The translations under genes and the position numbers were made by a program. Below, one piece after another: positions 1 through 6,745 of a DNA stretch of 20,315 bases. How positions within the stretch are numbered: the first letter of the stretch is position 1; each line of letters opens with the position of its first letter. Origin of the DNA: Bacteroidales bacterium (GTDB lineage: Bacteria; Bacteroidota; Bacteroidia; Bacteroidales; FEN-979); contig JALNWE010000054.1 of NCBI GenBank assembly GCA_023231065.1, forward strand, positions 1-20,315, written 5' to 3'. A model generated the notes under the pieces. That model did no database searches, was not told the origin of the DNA, and saw only the letters and a program-made list of their open reading frames with translations.

Positions 1-1246
1 ATTGATTATATAAATTTAAAAGATCATTAATTATTATCGTTTTATTATGCCTTTGAAGCGCTTTTTCCCGAGCTAATCTTCCATAATTAAAATACACTTC
101 AGGATTTTTATCGTAATCAGCAATTATATGAGCCAATTCAAAAACACCATTTGAGGGTATCAATAATCCCGTACTGCCATTATCAATTAATGTCGCGAGA
201 CCTCCAACATTGCAAGCTATTACCGGTAACCCCAATATTTGAGCTTCACAGACACTATTTGGACTATTATCAATATATGATGGATGGACAAACAGATCTG
301 CATCTAAGAGAAGCGTTGCAATTTCTTCAGGAGATTTTTTCCCAAGGCAAACTAAATTATTTTCAACATGAGAGATTTTTAACTCCTTTTCAAATTTTTT
401 CAAGAATTGCGAGTTTCCGTCAATTCCAATAATATCCCATACAAAATTAATAGAAATACTCTTTTTGAGTAAGTCTGCCGTTTTAAAAACAACATCTATT
501 CCTTTATAAATGGTCGGTGAAAGGGTGGAGACTATTTTAATGGTTTTTCCCTTTCTGTAATTCTCTTTCTTTGTCAAATAAAATATAGGCCGTAGTACTT
601 CATCTATATGGAAATATTTGGCTTGAGGCGCCATAAGTAAACTGACATTTTTGTCCCACTCCGTATGTCCTACAAGACATTTTGAACGTGAAAAACAGAT
701 CTTTTCTCGTTCTGCCATATTACAAAATAGCTTATATCTATTTGATAGGGTAGTGCCAAGCAAATGTTCTTTTATAAAATTTATGCTATTAAAACTACTT
801 TTGAATTTAATGGGTGGGAAAAAGGCGTTTTTGCATGGATTCAAAATTCCTTGCAACTGAATTATTATCGGTTTTGGTGTTTTACCTTGCAATAAAGCAA
901 AAATCCCCTCTGTGCCAAAAATGTGTATGATGTCAGGGTTAAAGTCATTAACAATATCAAGTAGTTTTTTAAGGTAATATGCTTCATTTTCTTCTATTCC
1001 TAAATGGTTATTAATAATCCAACGCATCGGGTTTGAAGTGATAGATGTCCTTTTGATGGGGTAATAAATTACACCTTCTTTTTCCGCTCTTCCATTATCA
1101 GACTCATGCAGGAAAGAAATAGCAAGCTCAATCCCGCTTTGCTGCCTTAAAAGGGTTTCAAGTGAATAAATCCAACCCACCCCATTATAAGGATGTGTTT
1201 TTTGTTCGTAAAGGGAAGGTGTTCCTGTAAACCAGAGAATTCTCAT
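1..1246 (-). CDS. GT4-like glycosyltransferase, 3' end cut by window edge
   Basis: Translating the minus strand from the ATG at 1246 gives an open frame of 415 codons with no stop before position 1, so the C-terminus is missing. The product starts MRILWFTGTPSLYEQ and shows a GT-B layout. The N-terminal acceptor half includes FNPDIIHIFGTEG. The C-terminal half includes IKIVSTLSPTIYKGIDVVFK, then DADLFVHPSYIDNSPNSVCE and GLPVIACNVGGLATLIDNG. The SPNSVCEA...GLPVIA...VGG block is the nucleotide-sugar binding signature of GT4 enzymes, in the subgroup where the first Glu of the EX7E motif is replaced. It probably transfers one sugar to a lipid-linked repeat unit at the cytoplasmic membrane. It is the last visible gene of the leftward operon, 93 bases after the flippase. 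Family confidence is high; donor and acceptor are unknown. Confidence 0.88.
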   Translation of the reverse strand, partial: MRILWFTGTPSLYEQKTHPYNGVGWIYSLETLLRQQSGIELAISFLHESDNGRAEKEGVIYYPIKRTSITSNPMRWIINNHLGIEENEAYYLKKLLDIVNDFNPDIIHIFGTEGIFALLQGKTPKPIIIQLQGILNPCKNAFFPPIKFKSSFNSINFIKEHLLGTTLSNRYKLFCNMAEREKICFSRSKCLVGHTEWDKNVSLLMAPQAKYFHIDEVLRPIFYLTKKENYRKGKTIKIVSTLSPTIYKGIDVVFKTADLLKKSISINFVWDIIGIDGNSQFLKKFEKELKISHVENNLVCLGKKSPEEIATLLLDADLFVHPSYIDNSPNSVCEAQILGLPVIACNVGGLATLIDNGSTGLLIPSNGVFELAHIIADYDKNPEVYFNYGRLAREKALQRHNKTIIINDLLNLYNQ

Positions 1247-1339
1247 TGGCTAAAATTCATTTAAAAGCGATAAGAATTGTATGATCTGATATATTATCCA
1301 AATTTTAAAGAGCATGATATCACAAATTACATGTCTCTA

Positions 1340-2713
1340 TTATTTATTCCAAATTCCAAAGGCTTTACTGTCGATTATTTTTCTATACTGAATTTCATAA
1401 ATCCCTAATGTTGTAAGTGCATTTAAAATAGGTGAATACATAATTCCGCTTATTCCAAATTTTGAGCAAAAGAACAACGCAAGCGGGATATGAATAAGTG
1501 AAAATAGCAAAGCAACGCAAAGTTGAATTTTAATCTTTCCAACACCATTAATAAAGTGGCAGTTAACATTATTAAACATTGACAACCCCATAAATATTAA
1601 AATTGCCAAGGATAGTCCGAAATTCACTTTTACCTTATCGCCAATCCAGATACTGAAAAAAAACTTATTTGCCAACAATGCAATTCCAAGTAAAAGGATC
1701 ATTAACAAAGCAAGCTTTTTTAATTTTGAAATGCTTTTTCGTATCCACTCGAAGTCCTTCTTTATATATGAATCTGTAAATGCGCTCCAGTATGGTGAAA
1801 GGATGATTGAGAAAACGCTGGTGAAAACATTAAAATATTGATAAGTTACAGTATAGACAGTAACTTCACCAGGTCGAAACATTTGAGCAATTATGATTGC
1901 ATTAGTCTGATAAAAAATAATTACTGTTATCTGAATAATAAAGAATTTTACTCCTATATTTAGTAATTGAGGCGCCTGATTAAAATCAACACTTTTTATT
2001 GAGGGGCGGTATTGCTTGTATTTTCTATTAAAGAAAAATATACTTGAAGCGCAAAGAACAATAACCGGCATAGAACTATATACAACTCCAAGGTATAAAA
2101 GCGATCCTTTGGTGGTTTTTGTTAAAATAAAAATTACTATAAGAGAAAGCAACCGTCCAACCATATCAAATAACGAAGCAAGCGCTGGTTTTTGATCGGC
2201 TGTTAAAATTGTAGTTATAAGTACTAAAACAAAATTTATGCAAAAAAAAGTGAATACAATCGTTGCTAAAATACTTAGCTCATTGTTTGAAACAACAGAT
2301 ACATCAGCATTTAGTATCGCGTTCCAATTGAGAAATTTGTTTACTACTAAAAATACTGCAACAACTGCTGCAATCAATATCGATAATATTGCATAAGTTG
2401 TACTTACATAAACTTTAGCTTTATCATGCTCCCCTTTTGCAAGCGCTTCAGCAAACCGGTTCCTTAAACCATTTCCTAATCCAATATCAAAAAAACCAAA
2501 CCATGCAATTAAAGAACTTAGAGTCATCCAAATCCCATAACGATAAGGATCAATATAATTAATTGTCAAAGGGATGATCGAAAGACTAATTAAAATATTA
2601 GCTCCTTTTATAAAAAAAGAAGCAGTAATGTTTTTTTTAGCATTAATACTTCTCTGATTTCCTTTTGTAAAAAAATCAATTAGGGTTTGTTTTTTCAATA
2701 AACTAAAGTCCAT
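1340..2713 (-). CDS. Wzx-type polysaccharide flippase (MOP superfamily)
   Basis: This 457-residue protein is hydrophobic throughout, with about 12-14 membrane segments. It begins with a short basic cytoplasmic N-terminus ending near KKNITASFFIKGANILISLS. The motif IDPYRYGIWMTLSSLIAWFG followed by FDIGLGNGLRNRFAEALAKG (about residues 54-93) is characteristic of the Wzx/RfbX flippases of the MOP superfamily. Its expected role is moving undecaprenyl-diphosphate-linked repeat units across the inner membrane. It lies between the chain-length protein and a glycosyltransferase on the same strand, which fits a Wzx/Wzy-dependent capsule or O-antigen operon. Length is usual for the family and the ATG start is unambiguous. 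No polymerase (Wzy) is visible in this window; it may lie further left. Confidence 0.9.
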   Translation of the reverse strand: MDFSLLKKQTLIDFFTKGNQRSINAKKNITASFFIKGANILISLSIIPLTINYIDPYRYGIWMTLSSLIAWFGFFDIGLGNGLRNRFAEALAKGEHDKAKVYVSTTYAILSILIAAVVAVFLVVNKFLNWNAILNADVSVVSNNELSILATIVFTFFCINFVLVLITTILTADQKPALASLFDMVGRLLSLIVIFILTKTTKGSLLYLGVVYSSMPVIVLCASSIFFFNRKYKQYRPSIKSVDFNQAPQLLNIGVKFFIIQITVIIFYQTNAIIIAQMFRPGEVTVYTVTYQYFNVFTSVFSIILSPYWSAFTDSYIKKDFEWIRKSISKLKKLALLMILLLGIALLANKFFFSIWIGDKVKVNFGLSLAILIFMGLSMFNNVNCHFINGVGKIKIQLCVALLFSLIHIPLALFFCSKFGISGIMYSPILNALTTLGIYEIQYRKIIDSKAFGIWNK

Positions 2714-2830
2714 ATATCAATACTCCGATAAAAATCAAACAATGATTTTAACAATCATTTGTTCGAAAAAGTAATAGCTCTCATATTTGTGCAATTGGAG
2801 GTGTGGCCTGATTTTATCAAATCAATGATT

Positions 2831-3718
2831 CTATTTCCGTTGATACCTGCCTTTAGTGAAAATAACTCCAGTTCCTACAATTAATCCAACAAACAGCATT
2901 AGTAACACAATCTTCTTAACATTCGGTTTGTTACTTTGTTTTGCGACCGTGGCGGCTTTCAACACCTCGATAACCGGAACCTGGTCTTTTGCATCAATTT
3001 TTGCTTGCTCAAGCTGCTGAGAAAGAATATCGTAAACATCAAATTTTAAATCACAATCTGATCTGAGTTGCTTTAATTCAACACTATCAGTTAATTTAAT
3101 GGTCTTCGGATTTTGTTTGTAAAAATCAGATAACGTTTCTAACGATCGATGATACTTTGTTTCAGCAACAAGGCAACTTACAGTAAGGGCTTCAATCTTT
3201 TTTTTCGCCCTGGGGGTTTGATAGGATTGAAGATACCGGACGAGCCTTTGAGCCACAGTATCAGTCAACTGACCGGTAAGGAAGGGATCTTGCATGATCA
3301 TTCCGATTATAAGTATATTTTCCTCCCCGGTATCGACGTTGATCCGGTTGGCCAGCGCTTCGATATTTCCCTGGGCAGGGTTGGTTTTATGTACAAGTAT
3401 CTCTAATACCGACATTGTATCCCATTTTGTTCGGGACACGATCAGATTGGCCTTCATGACTTCTGATAAAAATCCCGGACTTTTAATCACAGTCTGTAAT
3501 AACCTGTGAGAAGGCGAATCTACCATTAAGCTCACCTGCGACTCATATTCCTTAATAATAATGGATGATTTGATTACGACATATAATATCCCCAGGACAG
3601 CAAAAATAGTTACAGTGATGAGCATAACTTTACGACACGCCCATATTTTTCGAAGAAGTTCAAGAAGGTCAATTTCGCCGTCCTTTACAACTTTTGTGTT
3701 TTCGGTTGTTTCTGTCAT
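2831..3718 (-). CDS. Wzz-like polysaccharide chain-length determinant
   Basis: The 295-residue product has the Wzz/PCP layout. The N-terminus carries a soluble segment (EIDLLELLRKIWACRKVML) running into membrane segment 1 (about residues 30-52). A long periplasmic helical domain follows. A second membrane segment (about 270-288) is preceded by the Asn/Pro/Lys-rich SNKPNVKKI, then a short basic tail. There is no Walker A motif or Tyr cluster, so it is a chain-length regulator without the fused BY-kinase. In this family such proteins set polymer length together with the polymerase. It lies 90 bases after the glycosylphosphotransferase and 117 bases before the flippase, all on one strand. Sequence is divergent, so assignment rests mainly on topology and context. 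Confidence 0.83.
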   Translation of the reverse strand: MTETTENTKVVKDGEIDLLELLRKIWACRKVMLITVTIFAVLGILYVVIKSSIIIKEYESQVSLMVDSPSHRLLQTVIKSPGFLSEVMKANLIVSRTKWDTMSVLEILVHKTNPAQGNIEALANRINVDTGEENILIIGMIMQDPFLTGQLTDTVAQRLVRYLQSYQTPRAKKKIEALTVSCLVAETKYHRSLETLSDFYKQNPKTIKLTDSVELKQLRSDCDLKFDVYDILSQQLEQAKIDAKDQVPVIEVLKAATVAKQSNKPNVKKIVLLMLFVGLIVGTGVIFTKGRYQRK

Positions 3719-3808
3719 GATTTTCTAATAAAATGTTCAGCATTATAATCTGTTATTCTTACTTTCATTTCTAAAAACGCAATTTTGAGCCTGCTCAATC
3801 TTTATTTC

Positions 3809-5134
3809 TTATCGGCCCTCATGAAAAATAACCGTTGCAAATGTTTTCAGGATAATGGTCATATCCAGATACAAGGACCTGTGCTTGAGGTAATAAAGAT
3901 CATGTTGAAGCTTTTCCATAGTATCGGTTACTGATGGGGAATGATAATTTCCCGAAATCTGGTCCCACCCCGTTAAACCAGGTTTTACCAACAAACGTGT
4001 TCTGTAAAATGGAATTTTTTGCTCCAGTTCAGCAACCAGTTCCGGTCTTTCAGGCCGTGGACCGATAAAACTCATTGAACCTGATAAAATATTTATTACC
4101 TGTGGGATTTCATCCAGTCTCGCTTTTCGTAAAAAAGAACCAACATGGGTTATTCTATGGTCGTTTTCTTTAGTTGGGGAGCCATCATTCGCACTTGTCA
4201 GCATGGTCCGAAATTTAAAAATTTGAAAAATCTTCCCGTTTTTCCCCAACCGTTTCTGAAGAAAAAACACCGGGCCCTTGCTGTTAACGACAATAGCTAA
4301 TCCAATTAATATCCAAAAAGAGAAAGTAATCAATAGAATTATGGTTGCAAAAACCACATCAAAAATCCGTTTGAAGATATTATAATAGTTTTTTTGACCC
4401 TCTTTGAGATTTTCTAAAAACCAATTTTGCCCGATGGCTTCGACTGGAATTTTCCCTGATAATAATTCATAAAAATCAGGATAATTGTAAAAATCAATTT
4501 TGTATGGAAGACAACTGAACAGGGCTGATTCCATCCGCTGACTATCCCCGAAATCGTCGCAAATAACTATGGCCTTGATTTTTTCTTGATGTATCTCTTC
4601 ATGAAGATTATCTATGTGTTCCGGATCTTTAAAAACAAAATACAACTGGAAGGGATTTCCAGGGTTTTTACTGATTTCATTTAAAAGCTCTTCTGTTTTA
4701 TGATTATTACCAATTATTGCCAAGTTTATCTTTGGAATAATATTAATAAAAAAGGAGTGATAAAAAAGACGCCATAGGATAAAAAGCGCTAAAAACACGC
4801 CACTAAAAATAACAAGGTTCGTTTTAGGCGTTATGGCCGGCTTAACGATCAGATAAAAATAAACAACTGATAATACAACACTTATAAGAGCAGCGTTAAA
4901 TGTTGAACGAACAAATTTTATATCACTGATTTTCAGGTTCAGATTATATAAATCCAAAATATAAAAAATTAGGATCCAGATAAAAAACACGATGGAAAAA
5001 TTGGGCCAATGATAAGTGAACTCATCCAAAATTCTACCATCCTGATACCGAATAAGTAACGTCAAAAATAGCGCTATATGTAGAAAAAACAAGTCACCAA
5101 AAAATAGTAATAACTTTTTTATTGTTTTGCTCAT
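3809..5134 (-). CDS. Polyprenyl glycosylphosphotransferase (initiating sugar-phosphate transferase, WbaP/WcaJ type)
   Basis: The 441-residue protein has four N-terminal membrane segments (about residues 8-125), a Rossmann-like cytoplasmic middle domain (about 136-235), and a C-terminal bacterial sugar transferase domain (about 254-440). The last carries every family landmark: KRIFDVVFATI entering the re-entrant helix, FKFRTM (306-311), RKARLDEIPQ (336-345) with the catalytic Asp-Glu pair, GPRPERPEL (358-366) and KPGLTGW (384-390). Such enzymes attach a sugar-1-phosphate to undecaprenyl phosphate, the committed first step of repeat-unit synthesis. It is the first large enzyme of the operon, 34 bases after the regulator-like gene. 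Its AT-rich codon use contrasts with that upstream gene. Family is certain by motif; the sugar is not predictable. Confidence 0.96.
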   Translation of the reverse strand: MSKTIKKLLLFFGDLFFLHIALFLTLLIRYQDGRILDEFTYHWPNFSIVFFIWILIFYILDLYNLNLKISDIKFVRSTFNAALISVVLSVVYFYLIVKPAITPKTNLVIFSGVFLALFILWRLFYHSFFINIIPKINLAIIGNNHKTEELLNEISKNPGNPFQLYFVFKDPEHIDNLHEEIHQEKIKAIVICDDFGDSQRMESALFSCLPYKIDFYNYPDFYELLSGKIPVEAIGQNWFLENLKEGQKNYYNIFKRIFDVVFATIILLITFSFWILIGLAIVVNSKGPVFFLQKRLGKNGKIFQIFKFRTMLTSANDGSPTKENDHRITHVGSFLRKARLDEIPQVINILSGSMSFIGPRPERPELVAELEQKIPFYRTRLLVKPGLTGWDQISGNYHSPSVTDTMEKLQHDLYYLKHRSLYLDMTIILKTFATVIFHEGR

Positions 5135-5168
5135 AGCGTTTTTGTTTGAAAATAACCGATTTTACTGA

Positions 5169-5732
5169 TCAATATCCCTCCCTCTCGCCCCTTTTTCTCC
5201 TTTTCCCGCCATCCCATATCAAAAGAGATTCCGGACGGTCTTGTAAAAAAGATTGTTCTTCTGCCTTCCTGATGACCTGATAATGAATTTTTCGGGTAAT
5301 GAGCGCCTCTGTCTTCCTGACAAGCCCTTCCAGACAGGCCTGATCGATATTGGCGCCGACCAAAACCAGCTCGATGGATGTTGCATCCTTCCCCCTGGCA
5401 AGGTCCCCCGCCATATATGCTTTCCTGATAGCCCCCAACTTTTCGATGATCTGAACGATGATCCGGTCAAGGCCTACCTGTTTCCGCATCATCATATAAA
5501 TCTCCGGGTAAAGAGGATGACCGGGATTGGCCTTGAACATCTTTTTCCTGCCTTCGGTTTTACTAACCAATAAACCAGTCGCTTCAAACCGGTTCAGCTC
5601 AAGCCGGATCGCGTTGGTCGATTCATCAAACTCCTCTTCCAATCCCCGTAAATAACTGTTGCTGCCGGAATTCAGAAAAAACCGGAACAGGAGCTTCAAA
5701 CGGGTTTTATTGGTGATCAGCGTGTCAAGCAT
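5169..5732 (-). CDS. Winged-helix protein with degenerate nucleotidyltransferase-like domain, probable operon regulator
   Basis: The 187-residue product begins with an ArsR/MarR-like winged helix (about residues 1-68: TRLKLLFRFFLNSGSNSYLR, then a recognition-helix region and a KTEGRKKMFKAN wing). A middle linker leads to AGDLARGKDATSIELVLVG (108-126), which resembles the GSxARG..SDIDLLVVG core of MNT-type nucleotidyltransferases. The Ser after Gly is Asp, and the catalytic D-x-D has become S-x-E, so nucleotidyl transfer is unlikely; ligand or nucleotide sensing is possible. The C-terminus is very basic (GGKRRKRGEREGY). It is the first long gene downstream of the palindromic promoter at 5914-5946 and precedes the initiating transferase by 34 bases, so I infer an operon regulator. 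Its codons are GC-richer than those of the genes it precedes. Confidence 0.75.
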   Translation of the reverse strand: MLDTLITNKTRLKLLFRFFLNSGSNSYLRGLEEEFDESTNAIRLELNRFEATGLLVSKTEGRKKMFKANPGHPLYPEIYMMMRKQVGLDRIIVQIIEKLGAIRKAYMAGDLARGKDATSIELVLVGANIDQACLEGLVRKTEALITRKIHYQVIRKAEEQSFLQDRPESLLIWDGGKRRKRGEREGY

Positions 5733-5868
5733 AATGATGGCTTCGCCCTTTCAGCCACAGGAAAAAGCGACTTAGATGATGCAGGATCCGGAGTGCAGAA
5801 AACAAGATCAATGGCGCAAAATGCAGGATACAAAATAAACGATGCAAAATGTCCATGACAGGGTTCAT
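5725..5868 (-). CDS. Possible 47-residue membrane peptide, coupled to the winged-helix gene
   Basis: From the ATG at 5868 the minus strand encodes 47 residues beginning MNPVMDILHRLFCILHFAPL, then a hydrophobic run and a basic, His-rich tail (LKGRSHHYA). It ends in the sequence ATGCTTGA, where the ATG is the start of the winged-helix gene and the TGA is this ORF's stop, an overlap typical of translational coupling. It falls inside the ~175-base leader between the proposed transcription start (about 5906) and the regulator. One membrane segment is predicted by eye. No Shine-Dalgarno is seen and no family is recognised. It may be a real small protein, a leader peptide, or chance. Confidence 0.35.
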   Translation of the reverse strand: MNPVMDILHRLFCILHFAPLILFSALRILHHLSRFFLWLKGRSHHYA

Positions 5869-5905
5869 CCAAAGACGGTCCCTGCCGACCAAGCCTTTTG
5901 TTTTC

Positions 5906-5926
5906 TTGAGTAGCAAATGTACTCAA
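5906..5926. promoter_or_regulatory. Perfect 7-bp palindrome over the -7 box (candidate operator)
   Basis: TTGAGTA (5906-5912) and TACTCAA (5920-5926) are exact reverse complements separated by 7 bases. The palindrome covers the -7 box TACATTTG and the predicted start site, the classical place for a repressor operator. The winged-helix product of 5169-5732 is the obvious candidate ligand, by inference only. Confidence 0.45.
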
Positions 5927-5946
5927 TGATTAAATAAAAAAACAAG
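5914..5946 (-). promoter_or_regulatory. Bacteroidota-type promoter for the leftward operon
   Basis: On the minus strand CTTG (5943-5946) is followed by 21 bases and then TACATTTG (5914-5921). This matches the Bacteroidota sigma-ABfr consensus TTTG-N19-21-TAnnTTTG with a perfect -7 box and one mismatch in the -33 box. Transcription would begin near 5906 and leave a leader of about 175 bases before the winged-helix gene. Confidence 0.6.
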
Positions 5947-5967
5947 AATTATTTGTACTTTTTTTTA

Positions 5968-5986
5968 GTTATGTTATCAACATAAC
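5968..5986. promoter_or_regulatory. Perfect 8-bp palindrome upstream of the -33 box (candidate regulator site)
   Basis: GTTATGTT (5968-5975) and AACATAAC (5979-5986) form an exact inverted repeat with a 3-base centre. It ends about 22 bases upstream of the proposed -33 box at 5943-5946, a common position for an activator site. The sequence does not resemble the -7 palindrome, so two different proteins may bind. Confidence 0.4.
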
Positions 5987-6099
5987 AAGCTGACTTTCAG
6001 GGAATAATAATAATATAATGATTATTAATGGCATGCTATCCAAAATGATAGATAATAACCCTAATAAAGCAGCAGTATTACACCCTAATTTATTGACCA

Positions 6100-6215
6100 C
6101 AAACCAAACCTTCCAGGTTTTCTTAGCGAACATGGTACCTGTCAGATAATAAAACCACATCCATTGAAACCAAACCTGGAAGGTTTTTCTTAGCGGTGAA
6201 AAGTAGTTTCGGAGT
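6100..6215. repeat. ~116-bp repeat A, copy 1, with inverted 15-bp cores
   Basis: This block recurs at 6553-6669 in direct orientation with only a few differences. Inside it, AAACCTTCCAGGTTT (6106-6120) and its exact reverse complement AAACCTGGAAGGTTT (6172-6186) lie 51 bases apart. Each is preceded by AAACC and followed by CTTAGCG in the same orientation, so only the core is flipped. It ends in the tail gcggtgaaaagtagtttcgg, shared with other repeats here. It resembles the intergenic repeats dispersed in Bacteroidota genomes. Confidence 0.88.
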
Positions 6216-6246
6216 CAAACCTGAAACCTGAAACCTGAGCCGGCTC

Positions 6247-6349
6247 CGAAAAGTCAAATCTTTCATTTTACCGCAAAGACGCAAAGACGCAAATATATCA
6301 TATTTAATTACTTAAAATTTAGCGCCTTAGCGACTTACGGTGAAGTAAA
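6247..6349. repeat. 'gcaaagacgcaaag' repeat B, copy 1
   Basis: The first 57 bases, containing accgcaaagacgcaaagacg, are identical to the reverse complement of the last 57 bases of the window (20259-20315). Similarity continues with scattered changes through tagcgccttagcgactt to about 6349. A shortened relative is at 10821-10880. Confidence 0.9.
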
Positions 6350-6360
6350 AGATAGGAGAA

Positions 6361-6512
6361 TGGGAGAACCATGGGAGAACCATTGGAGAACCATTGGAAA
6401 CGCAGGGAGAACCATGGGAGGATCATTGGAGGAGATGGGAGAACGGTTAGAGGATCATTGGTCTTTAATTGGTCTTTAATTGGTCCTTAATTGGAGGACC
6501 ATTGGAAAAATT
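6361..6512. repeat. Degenerate tandem array of 11-bp units
   Basis: Fourteen consecutive units can be read. They begin with tgggagaacca twice and ttggagaacca, continue through variants such as tgggaggatca and ttagaggatca, then three ttggtctttaa/ttggtccttaa, and end ttggaggacca and ttggaaaaatt. Twelve units are 11 bases long and two are 10. The period is not a multiple of three, so the array is not coding. Eleven bases is close to one DNA helical turn. Confidence 0.85.
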
Positions 6513-6552
6513 ATCTGTTATCATAGTCCTGATCCGTAAAGATGGATCCTTG

Positions 6553-6669
6553 CAAACCAAACCTTCCAGGTTTTTCTTAGCGAACATGACCCCTGTCAGA
6601 TAATAAAACCACATCCATTGAAACCAAACCTGGAAGGTTTTTCTTAGCGGTAAAAAGTAGTTTCAGAGT
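6553..6669. repeat. ~117-bp repeat A, copy 2
   Basis: Direct repeat of 6100-6215, about 340 bases downstream. It has the same two inverted 15-bp cores (starting at 6559 and 6626). Differences are one extra T in a T-run, tacc versus cccc after the conserved catg/catga, and single changes in the tail (gcggtaaaaagtagtttcag). Confidence 0.88.
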
Positions 6670-6692
6670 GGACGCATATATAGAATTTCGGT

Positions 6693-6723
6693 TAATTTTG
6701 CCGACCGGTCCCGTTCAACCGGT
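6693..6723 (+). promoter_or_regulatory. Possible -7 box and paired ACCGGT sites before the DUF2142 gene
   Basis: TAATTTTG (6693-6700) matches the Bacteroidota -7 box TAnnTTTG and lies 46 bases before the ATG at 6746, but no TTTG occurs 19-21 bases upstream. Two self-complementary ACCGGT sites (6704-6709 and 6718-6723) lie around the expected start and could form a hairpin or operator. Confidence 0.3.
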
Positions 6724-6745
6724 ATTGATAACCAGGAACTGATCC

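Larger units (their letters stand above)
5987..6745. other. Repeat-rich gene-free region
   Basis: No convincing gene is present in these ~760 bases. They hold the flipped-core repeats A1 and A2, the 6247 repeat, the 11-bp array, three tandem AAACCTG units at about 6216-6236, and a GAGCCGGCTC palindrome at 6237-6246. Short frames crossing the repeats are judged artefacts. Confidence 0.7.

Noticed and set aside
5717..5926. 69-codon frame on the minus strand overlapping the regulator leader
   Set aside because: It starts inside the -7 palindrome upstream of the predicted transcription start, and its composition is unlike any protein family I know. The neighbouring frame (47 codons) is the better candidate.
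6005..6027. Inverted repeat TAATAAT-ATTATTA
   Set aside because: It falls in a run of ATA triplets where such symmetry is expected by chance.
5969..6160. 63-codon hydrophobic frame on the minus strand
   Set aside because: Its first third is translated from repeat A1, the matching frame from copy A2 is unrelated after the repeat, and it runs over AT-rich low-complexity DNA.
6361..6512. CRISPR array
   Set aside because: Units are 11 bases, contiguous and degenerate, with no spacers, and there are no cas genes.
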